From the NCBI GenBank assembly GCA_947475795.1, contig CANJOX010000210.1:1-6033 (forward strand): a stretch of 6,033 nucleotides of DNA, written 5' to 3'. The notes under the pieces were generated by a model, which worked only from the letters and a program-made list of their open reading frames with translations, was not told where the DNA came from and made no database searches. Positions 1 through 5,667 of the stretch are shown piece after piece. Both the position numbers and the translations under genes were made by a program. This DNA is from Gemmatimonadota bacterium (GTDB lineage: Bacteria > Gemmatimonadota > Gemmatimonadetes > Gemmatimonadales > Gemmatimonadaceae). Position 1 is the stretch's first letter, and every line of letters starts with the position of its first letter.

Positions 1-548
1 GAGACGGTGTGCGCTCCGATGCTGGCCAACACGCCCAGATGTGCGGCGCCGATCGTGGTGCCACGGGCAAACAATTCGCTCCCCGCGGCCACATCTTCGC
101 CGCGCGGCCGGATGTTGCCGCGCCCCAGGGCATCGCGCGGATCAAACACCGACACCTGCGCGAGTCCCCGGTCGGTGTCCTCGATCCGGATCACGGCATC
201 GGCACCGGGGGGTACAGGGGCACCGGTCATGATGCGCAGCGCCGTACCGGGCCGCACCGTCGGCAGCGTCGTGGCATCGGCGCCGGCGGCGCTCTCCCCG
301 ATCACGGTCAGCGTGCAGGGCGCCGCGCGGCTGGCGGCCGTCACATCCTCACGTTGCACGGCGTAGCCGTCCATCCCCGCGTTGTCCCACGGTGGCAGCG
401 CCACGCCACTGCGCACGGCACCGCCGAGGGCGCAGCCTAGCGCCTGCGTGAGCGGCACCGCGTCGATGTCGGTGGTGCGTCCGGCGGCCTGCGCGAGAAT
501 CGCGTCGAGCGCCTCGTCGAACGAAAGGGGCGTTGGGTCGGTGCTCAC
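1..548 (-). CDS. moeA: Molybdopterin molybdotransferase MoeA, N-terminal part (3' end beyond left edge)
   Basis: MoeA inserts molybdate into adenylylated molybdopterin, the last step of molybdenum cofactor synthesis in the cytoplasm. Only the first 182 codons are in the window; family members are usually about 400 residues, so over half is missing, including most of the MoCF-binding domain. Visible family motifs are PPWDNAGMDGYAV at residues 52-64 (Asp60 is the conserved acidic residue of the family's MDGYA motif), RIMTGAPVPPGADAVI at 105-120, NIRPRGEDVAAG at 145-156, and LGVLASIG at 171-178, where the MoCF domain begins. The start is GTG at 548-546, which overlaps the dacB stop codon by 4 nt (GTGA). 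No good Shine-Dalgarno lies in front of it, so translation is probably coupled to dacB. It is the last visible gene of a five-gene minus-strand operon. The family call is very secure; whether it handles molybdenum or tungsten cannot be told from this fragment. Confidence 0.95.
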   Translation of the reverse strand, partial: MSTDPTPLSFDEALDAILAQAAGRTTDIDAVPLTQALGCALGGAVRSGVALPPWDNAGMDGYAVQREDVTAASRAAPCTLTVIGESAAGADATTLPTVRPGTALRIMTGAPVPPGADAVIRIEDTDRGLAQVSVFDPRDALGRGNIRPRGEDVAAGSELFARGTTIGAAHLGVLASIGAHTV

Positions 549-2134
549 CGTGTGGCCTGCGGGCGCGCGGTGCCGAGGGCGCGCGCCGCCAGCGTCGTCA
601 CGAGCAGATCCTGTACCCGCTCCACCTCGCGGGTGGGCACCGAGAAGTTGTTGCTGAGCAGCGAGAAGAGCACCAGGCGGCCGTCGGCCGTGGTGACGTA
701 TCCTGACAGCGACCGCGTCTTGTCCAGCGTGCCCGTTTTTGCACGGGCGTTGCCTTGCGCAGCGCTGCCTTTCATGCGCGAACGGATGGTGCCATCCACG
801 CCGGCCACCGGAAGGGCGTCACGGTAGGTGGTAAACCACGGCGCGCGTCGCATGGCGTCCAGGACGGATATCACGGCGCGTGGCGTGAGATAGTCGTGGC
901 GCGAGAGTCCACTGCCGTCACGATACGCCGCATCCGCGGTGGTGATCCCCCACTGCGCGAGCGTCCGCGTGCCCACGGCCCGCGCACTGTCTGCCGAACC
1001 CACCCCGCTCGAGGCCAGTCCGGTCGTGCGGAACAGCAGTTCGGCGATCTGGTTTTGCGACGGCTTCTGCATGCGTCGCAACACGTCGGGGAAGGGGGCC
1101 GACGTGAGCACCGTCAGCGTGTCGGTGGCGCGCCCGGTCGTGTCGCCGCGCGCAACGATGCGCCCGTCCACGCGGAGGCCGCCGTCGGTCAGCGACTGCG
1201 TGAGCGCGGCTACGTACGCATCGTTCGGATGCCGATACGCGATCAACAACGATGCGCTGTCGCCGGCGGCCAGCGTGCCGGTCACCACCACGCGATCGCC
1301 GATGCTGTCGTAGGCCGCCTGAAGACGTGCGGGGCGCGGGGCGCCGGCAGGCACGGCCCCGCTGTCGCGCGTGACGGCCTGTATCAGCAGCTGCGGATAG
1401 GCGCGCGTGGGCGACGTGACCACGGTAACCGGTGCGCCCGCACGGCGACCGGCACGCGCCGTGAGCAGCAGCTCGCCCTCGTTGAACATCAACTCATCGA
1501 CCGCGGCGCTGTACGCCGCATCGAAGTCGTCGTAGGCCCAGCCGTAGCCGGTCGTGGCGCCCGAGAACGCATCGCCGACCGCGCGCACGCGCCCCGTGAT
1601 GCGCGTAATGCCGCGCGCCGCGAGCGCCTCACGGATGGGAAGGAACGCGTTGAGCGCGTTGCCGCCTTGCAGGGAGTCACTCACGCTCGGATCGCCGGCA
1701 CCCTGCACCAGTACGTCGCCCCGCCACGTGTGGCCACGCTGACGACCATGGAGCAGCACCGGGGTGCGCCAGCGATAGTCCACGCCCAGCGTCTGCGTGG
1801 CGATCGCGGCGGTGAGCAGCTTCTGGTTGGAGGCCGGCATGAACAGACGGTCGGCATCGTGCGACACAATGGTGTCGCCACGCTCGGCGTCCACGATCAG
1901 CATGCCCCAGCGCGCGTTGCGCCACATCGGGGCGGCCAGCACCGAATCCACGATGCCTTGCAGTACCATGGCCGTCGTGGGCGCCGGGACGGGCGCGGCG
2001 GGCACTGCGACCGGCATCGCTGGTGGCGCGGCCGTCACCGGGGCTGGCGTGGTCCGCGCGCACCCGAGTGCGCCACACAGAACAGCCACGGCCCACGGCC
2101 GGCCGGACCGCGATGTCTCGAGCGTACCGGTCAT
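545..2134 (-). CDS. dacB: D-alanyl-D-alanine carboxypeptidase/endopeptidase, PBP4 type (peptidase family S13)
   Basis: This penicillin-binding protein of 529 residues acts on peptidoglycan outside the cytoplasmic membrane. It removes the terminal D-Ala from stem pentapeptides and/or cuts D-Ala-meso-DAP cross-links. All three active-site motifs are intact: SxxK as S102-N-Q-K105 (MPASNQKL), SxN as S359-Q-N361 (KPSQNQIAELL), and KTG at 466-468 (AKTGTLDK). The long stretch between the first two motifs (about 150-350) corresponds to the extra domains II and III that mark PBP4-class enzymes. The family DGSGLSR element is at 406-412. The N-terminus has Arg9 and Arg12, a short hydrophobic core at 14-24, then Cys25 and a Pro/Ala-rich linker to about residue 54. 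ALGC at 22-25 is a poor lipobox, so it could be a lipoprotein or an ordinary secreted protein. The ATG overlaps the queD stop by 4 nt (ATGA) and has a GAGGTGG Shine-Dalgarno; the stop overlaps moeA. Slightly longer than the 477-residue E. coli enzyme. Confidence 0.95.
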   Translation of the reverse strand: MTGTLETSRSGRPWAVAVLCGALGCARTTPAPVTAAPPAMPVAVPAAPVPAPTTAMVLQGIVDSVLAAPMWRNARWGMLIVDAERGDTIVSHDADRLFMPASNQKLLTAAIATQTLGVDYRWRTPVLLHGRQRGHTWRGDVLVQGAGDPSVSDSLQGGNALNAFLPIREALAARGITRITGRVRAVGDAFSGATTGYGWAYDDFDAAYSAAVDELMFNEGELLLTARAGRRAGAPVTVVTSPTRAYPQLLIQAVTRDSGAVPAGAPRPARLQAAYDSIGDRVVVTGTLAAGDSASLLIAYRHPNDAYVAALTQSLTDGGLRVDGRIVARGDTTGRATDTLTVLTSAPFPDVLRRMQKPSQNQIAELLFRTTGLASSGVGSADSARAVGTRTLAQWGITTADAAYRDGSGLSRHDYLTPRAVISVLDAMRRAPWFTTYRDALPVAGVDGTIRSRMKGSAAQGNARAKTGTLDKTRSLSGYVTTADGRLVLFSLLSNNFSVPTREVERVQDLLVTTLAARALGTARPQATR

Positions 2135-2559
2135 GCGTCCACCTCGTAGCTGCTGCTGAGCGTGGTGTCTTCCGCGAGATGCACACGGATCACCACCGCG
2201 GTGGTGTGCGCCAGCGCCCCCTGTACCCGCTCACAGATGAAACGCGCCAGATTTTCCCCCGTCGGGATGAGCCGCCCGTCGGCAAATTCGGGCACGTCGA
2301 GATTGATGTTGCGATGATCGAAGCGGTCGCGCACTTCGCGCTGCAGGACGCGGTCGAGAAAACCGAGGTCCACGACGAACCCGGTTTCCTCATCGACCGG
2401 CCCGGCCACGGTCACGTCGCAGAGGTACGTGTGCCCGTGAAAGTTGGGGTGCGCGCAGGCGCCGAACACGTCGGCGTTTTCCTGGTCGCTCCAGTCCGGG
2501 CGGCGATAGCGGTGAGCCGCGGCGAACGTCACGCGGCGGGTGAGCGACGTGCGCGGCAT
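2131..2559 (-). CDS. queD: 6-pyruvoyltetrahydropterin synthase / 6-carboxytetrahydropterin synthase (QueD) family protein
   Basis: A 142-residue T-fold enzyme acting on 7,8-dihydroneopterin triphosphate. In bacteria the usual product is 6-carboxytetrahydropterin, the second step towards queuosine and other 7-deazaguanines; related enzymes make 6-pyruvoyltetrahydropterin for biopterin. Zinc ligands are His16 (FAAAHRY), His41 and His43 (FHGHTY). The catalytic Cys is Cys35, and the Asp/His pair is D81-H82 in FDHRNINLD. The pterin-anchoring Glu is E102 in PTGENLA. Cys35 stands six residues before the first His of HGH (C-x5-HGH), as I recall for animal pyruvoyl-type enzymes, rather than C-x3-HGH as in E. 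coli QueD. The ATG at 2559 was chosen because the homology begins immediately after it; extending the frame upstream would overlap the barrel-protein gene in another frame. It follows that gene by 5 nt and overlaps dacB by 4 nt. No other queuosine gene is in the window, so the exact product is not settled and the gene symbol is the conventional one. Confidence 0.9.
   Translation of the reverse strand: MPRTSLTRRVTFAAAHRYRRPDWSDQENADVFGACAHPNFHGHTYLCDVTVAGPVDEETGFVVDLGFLDRVLQREVRDRFDHRNINLDVPEFADGRLIPTGENLARFICERVQGALAHTTAVVIRVHLAEDTTLSSSYEVDA
2139..2145 (-). promoter_or_regulatory. Ribosome binding site of dacB
   Basis: Read on the minus strand this is GAGGTGG, four bases before the ATG at 2134-2132, with the GAGG core seven bases away. 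It lies inside the end of the queD coding sequence. It is the only strong Shine-Dalgarno match among the genes in this window, and it supports this ATG as the dacB start. Confidence 0.6.
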
Positions 2560-2564
2560 CGCGG

Positions 2565-3308
2565 TCAGCGGAACAGCGGCAGCGTGACGCCCACGGTCAG
2601 CGTGCGCGAGCCACGCCACGCCGAACGGTTGCGCGTGTCCGTGAGCACCGACGTGGTGTCGGCGGCCTTCACGAAGTAGCGGTCGGGGTAGTCGTACTGC
2701 CACATGAAGTTCGTGAGGTCCACCCGGATCATCGGTCCCTTGCGCGGCAGGTAGCGCAGCCCGAGTCCGTACGAAAACGAAAACTTCGTGCCGAACTTGT
2801 ACGAGCCGGTGTCCGCCGCCGCGAAGTCCGTGACGACACCGGCACCGCCGGTCACCGACGGAATCAGGCGATGCCACGTCTTCTTGCCGGTCAGTGCGAG
2901 GTCGAGCCCGGCATCGAGCAGATGGGTGGTCGTCCCCTTCGCATCGATCTGGCGGGTTGCCTTGGGATTGGTGGGGACCAGCAGCGCGCGCTCGGAGGGG
3001 GCCAGCAGATAGCGCACGTACAGCGAGGCGGGGCCACCGATGGCGATATCGTAGCGCAGCGCCGCCGTGGCCGACGACTTCGGGGCCACGTTGGCGGGGT
3101 CGCGCGTCATGAGCATCCAGCCACCCATGATGGACAGATTTTGTCCGAGCTTCACGTCTTCGTACGGGCTGTTGGCCGGCAGGCTGCCGACCTGCGCCTG
3201 TAGCAACGCGGGCGTGGCGCCTCCCAGAGCGGTGAGCCCGGCGATGATCAGGGCACGGCGCAGGGCCGACGGTGCGGTGGAGCGAACGATGGAGGTCGGA
3301 GCGGGCAT
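2565..3308 (-). CDS. Predicted outer-membrane beta-barrel protein, function unknown
   Basis: I do not recognise a named family. The 247-residue product starts with a clear Sec signal peptide: Arg18-Arg19, a hydrophobic core at 20-36 and likely cleavage after LQA at residue 38, leaving a mature protein of about 209 residues. The mature part is rich in alternating polar/hydrophobic segments with Gly and aromatics, such as SLYVRYLLAP (95-104), DAGLDLALTG (132-141), SFSYGLGLRYLP (177-188), RVDLTNFMWQYDYP (195-208) and TLTVGVTLPLF at the end. This resembles a small eight-to-ten-strand outer-membrane barrel; the terminal strand ends Phe-Arg rather than with a C-terminal Phe. The start may be ATG at 3308 (chosen; TGATG overlap of 1 nt with gpmI) or GTG at 3311 (4-nt overlap), which would add one residue. 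Neither has a Shine-Dalgarno. It sits between gpmI and queD in the operon with only 5 nt before queD; the neighbours do not reveal its role. Confidence 0.8.
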   Translation of the reverse strand: MPAPTSIVRSTAPSALRRALIIAGLTALGGATPALLQAQVGSLPANSPYEDVKLGQNLSIMGGWMLMTRDPANVAPKSSATAALRYDIAIGGPASLYVRYLLAPSERALLVPTNPKATRQIDAKGTTTHLLDAGLDLALTGKKTWHRLIPSVTGGAGVVTDFAAADTGSYKFGTKFSFSYGLGLRYLPRKGPMIRVDLTNFMWQYDYPDRYFVKAADTTSVLTDTRNRSAWRGSRTLTVGVTLPLFR

Positions 3309-4876
3309 CACACGGAGGCTGAAGGCGATCGATCGCGCAGGTCACGCAGGTCGCGACCGGTTATTTCGGGCGGGAGGGCAAGGCCGAGCAGCGCCAGCGC
3401 CGTCGGCCCCACATCGCACAGGGCACCGCCGGCGCGCAGCGGGGCGGTTTCGTCAGGGTCGAGCACCACCAGCGGCACGGGGTTGGTGGTGTGTGCGGTG
3501 TGCGGCTGGTGCGTGACCGGGTCCACCATCAGGTCGGCGTTCCCATGGTCGGCGGTGATGATCAGGCGAGCCCCACCTGCCTCCGCCGCCGCCAGAATCC
3601 GACCGAGACACGCGTCGACGGCTTCCGCCGCGCGCACGGCGGCGGGGATCGATCCCGTGTGCCCCACCATGTCGGTGTTGGCGAAATTACACAGCATGAA
3701 GTCGTGCGTGCGGCCAGCCAGCGCCTCGCACAAAATGTCGCACACGCCGTCAGCGCTCATCTCGGGCTGCAGGTCGTACGTGGCCACCTTCGGGCTCGGC
3801 ACCATCTTGCGGTCTTCCCCGGGAAACGGCTCGTCGCGCCCGCCGTTGAAGAAGAACGTCACGTGCGGGTACTTCTCGGTTTCCGCGGTGCGTAACTGCG
3901 TGAGACCGGCGTCGGCGATCACTTCGCCCACGAGATGCTTCATCGACTGCGGCGCGAACACCGTGGGGAACGGGAACGCGTCGTCGTAGCTCGTCATCGT
4001 GGTGATCGACAGCGCCGGACGCGGACCGCTGTCGAACCCGGCAAAGTCGGGCATCGCCAGCGCGCGCATCGTCTGGCGCATCCGGTCGCTGCGAAAGTTG
4101 AAGCAGATGAGGGCATCGCCGTCACGCATCGGCGCCAGCGCGCCGCCGTCGGGACCGGTCATCACGTACGGGAGCACGAACTCGTCGGTGGTGCCGGCGT
4201 CGTAGGCGCGCTGCAGCGCGGCGATGGCGTCGGTCTCCACCGGGGCCTCACCGCGTACGGCCGCGCGGTACCAGCGTTCCGTGCGCTCCCAGCGCGTGTC
4301 GCGGTCCATGCCGTAGTAGCGTCCTGACACCGAGGCCAGCTGCGCGCGGTCACCGATGGCAGCGAGCGCGTGGCGCAGATATGCCATCGCCGATTGCGGT
4401 GGAGTGTCGCGGCCGTCGAGCATCGCGTGCAGCACCACCCGCGTGACGCCCTGCTGGCGGGCGAGTTCCACCAGCGCCAGCATGTGCGCGTCGGTGGCAT
4501 GCACGCCGCCGTCGCCCAGCAACCCCAGCAGGTGCAGCGTGCCGCCTGACGCGCGCACCGTGGCACAGGCGCGGAGCAGGGCGTCGTTGTGGAAGAACGA
4601 GCCGTCCTCGATGGCGGCCCCGATGCGCACCAGATCCTGCATCACGATGCGGCCGGCCCCCAGATTGAGGTGCCCGACCTCGCTGTTGCCCATCTGCCCG
4701 TCGGGCAGTCCCACCGCCCGGCCCGACGCCGTGAGCAGTGTCCGGGACGGATGCGACCAGATGCGGTTCCAGTGCGGAGTGTGCGCGAGCAGGATCGCAT
4801 TGGCCTCGCGATCCTCCCGGTAGCCCCAGCCATCGAGAATGATCAGGGCAACGGCACGAGCCGGTCGATCGGTCAT
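3308..4876 (-). CDS. gpmI: 2,3-bisphosphoglycerate-independent phosphoglycerate mutase (iPGM)
   Basis: Cytoplasmic glycolytic/gluconeogenic enzyme interconverting 3- and 2-phosphoglycerate through a phosphoserine intermediate with two divalent metal ions, usually Mn2+. At 522 residues it is full length for the family. Seen in order: LDGWG with metal ligand Asp15; GQMGNSEVGHLN with nucleophile Ser65; GDGGVHATDAHM with substrate-binding His126; LDGRDTPP at 153-160; YYGMDRD at 187-193; FNFRSDRMRQ with Arg262 and Arg265; EKYPHVTFFFNGG at 334-346; NTDMVGHTG with Asp402 and His406; TADHGN with Asp443 and His444; AHTTNPVP with His462. No key residue is missing. The ATG at 4876 is the natural start because the LDGWG motif follows at the usual distance; no Shine-Dalgarno is evident. 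It is the first gene of the minus-strand operon, behind the divergent intergenic region, and its TGA overlaps the next gene's start. Confidence 0.97.
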   Translation of the reverse strand: MTDRPARAVALIILDGWGYREDREANAILLAHTPHWNRIWSHPSRTLLTASGRAVGLPDGQMGNSEVGHLNLGAGRIVMQDLVRIGAAIEDGSFFHNDALLRACATVRASGGTLHLLGLLGDGGVHATDAHMLALVELARQQGVTRVVLHAMLDGRDTPPQSAMAYLRHALAAIGDRAQLASVSGRYYGMDRDTRWERTERWYRAAVRGEAPVETDAIAALQRAYDAGTTDEFVLPYVMTGPDGGALAPMRDGDALICFNFRSDRMRQTMRALAMPDFAGFDSGPRPALSITTMTSYDDAFPFPTVFAPQSMKHLVGEVIADAGLTQLRTAETEKYPHVTFFFNGGRDEPFPGEDRKMVPSPKVATYDLQPEMSADGVCDILCEALAGRTHDFMLCNFANTDMVGHTGSIPAAVRAAEAVDACLGRILAAAEAGGARLIITADHGNADLMVDPVTHQPHTAHTTNPVPLVVLDPDETAPLRAGGALCDVGPTALALLGLALPPEITGRDLRDLRDRSPSASV

Positions 4877-5008
4877 CAGGGAGTCGGGCGGCTGAGGGGG
4901 TGCGGAGCGTGAACACGGACGGTTCCGCAGTGGTACCCTTGGGAATCTACTGGAGTTCGTGACCGGGACACCACCGTCTGCCCACGGTTCGGTGTAGCAT
5001 TGGGGACA
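4877..5008. promoter_or_regulatory. Divergent intergenic region between gpmI and the YkuD-like gene, expected to hold both promoters
   Basis: These 132 bases are the only real gap in the window, and genes leave it in both directions. A weak minus-strand -10 candidate is TAGATT (complement of 4944-4949, four of six matches to TATAAT), which would give a 5' leader of about 60 nt for gpmI. On the plus strand, TAGCAT at 4995-5000 matches four of six positions and would place the transcript start within about two bases of the ATG at 5009, that is, a nearly leaderless message. Neither has a convincing -35 at 16-18 bases. I saw no convincing operator palindrome or terminator hairpin. The existence of promoters here is inferred from gene layout; the exact elements are guesses. 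Confidence 0.5.
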
Positions 5009-5662
5009 ATGTCTGTGCGACGAAGGAATCGGCTGCTCCTTGTGCTACTGCTCGCCATCGGCCTGTTCGATGTCCTGCTGCTCCGGCAGCGTGCGCGCTA
5101 TCGCGACGAGGCCGCCCGTTTGCAGACCGGCATGACGGCGCTCGAACGGACCCGGACGGCGTCCATCGTCGCCGCGCAGGCCGACCGCGCGGCCCTCATG
5201 CTGGAGCTGATGCGTCGGCAGTCCGGCGTGGACCAGACCCTGCACCTCGCGGTCAACACCGAGTCGTCGTACGTCGCGCTGGATCGCGGTCCCGACCGCC
5301 TGCGCCGGTTTGCCGCCGAGATCGGCGCCGGGCGTCGGGTGGGCTCGGCGCCCGACACGTTGCACATCGCGGTCCCGCGCGGGGTGCGCACGGTGCTGGT
5401 GCCGGCGCCCGGGGGCGACGCGCTGCCGGCGTGGCTCTGGCGCGATCGGGGACTTCCGGTGCCGTTGGGGCGACCTGACCCCCGCTGGATTGGACCCGAC
5501 GCCATCGTCACCTCGGGAGGCACGCTCATCTACGCGCAGCCCGACGCCGGTCCGCTCGCCGACCGCGGCTATGTGATGCCAGGGAGCATTCGTGTGCCGG
5601 CCCATGATCTGGCCGCGATCCGCGAGAGTGTGTCGCCCGGCATGCGCGTGTACTTCTTCTGA
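5009..5662 (+). CDS. Membrane-anchored YkuD-like protein, apparently a catalytically inactive L,D-transpeptidase paralogue
   Basis: 217 residues: an Arg-rich N-terminus (RRRNR), one membrane helix at about 9-25 (N-in, rest periplasmic), a charged helical stalk to about 72, then a domain I read as a diverged YkuD fold. Its start (QTLHLAVNTESSYVALDRG, 76-94) matches the usual first strands of the domain, and its end (PGSIRVPAHDL at 191-201, then GMRVYFF at 211-217) matches the family SHGCIR...D(L)...G(T)xVyI ending. In active enzymes the catalytic Cys sits in SHGC and a His in IHG lies about 18 residues earlier. Here these positions read Ser193, Pro191 and Tyr175 (IYA), with Tyr175 to Ser193 spaced 18 residues, so all three catalytic positions are changed. 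A non-catalytic role such as regulator or binding partner is inference. The start is the ATG at 5009; a TTG at 5000 would add three residues. GGGGA at 5002-5006 is too close for a good Shine-Dalgarno. The next gene begins after 5 nt. The homology call rests on pattern matching by eye. Confidence 0.75.
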   Translation: MSVRRRNRLLLVLLLAIGLFDVLLLRQRARYRDEAARLQTGMTALERTRTASIVAAQADRAALMLELMRRQSGVDQTLHLAVNTESSYVALDRGPDRLRRFAAEIGAGRRVGSAPDTLHIAVPRGVRTVLVPAPGGDALPAWLWRDRGLPVPLGRPDPRWIGPDAIVTSGGTLIYAQPDAGPLADRGYVMPGSIRVPAHDLAAIRESVSPGMRVYFF

Positions 5663-5667
5663 CACGC

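Noticed and set aside
755..2149. A 464-codon open frame on the plus strand
   Set aside because: It lies antisense to dacB, whose motifs are all intact. Its product is Arg/His/Gly-rich with no recognisable domain, as expected when a GC-rich gene leaves few stops on the opposite strand.
2560..3345. Upstream extension of the queD frame to give a 404-residue fusion
   Set aside because: The extra 262 residues are an out-of-frame reading of the barrel-protein gene and show low-complexity Arg/His/Ala content. QueD homology begins only at the ATG at 2559, and 142 residues is the right size.
4350..4916. Alternative minus-strand and plus-strand open frames across the gpmI region
   Set aside because: They overlap a complete gpmI with every catalytic residue present, and their translations look like frame shadows.
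4936..4943. CCCTTGGG inverted repeat in the intergenic region as a terminator or operator
   Set aside because: The arms are three bases with a two-base loop, too short to form a hairpin, and no T-run follows.
4919..4992. Two copies of ACGGTTC (4919-4925 and 4984-4990) as a regulator's direct repeat
   Set aside because: Seven bases repeated 65 bp apart in GC-rich DNA is easily chance; no further copies or symmetry were seen.
5000..5008. TTG at 5000 as start of the YkuD-like gene
   Set aside because: The in-frame ATG at 5009 directly precedes the basic stretch and membrane helix; three extra residues add nothing recognisable.
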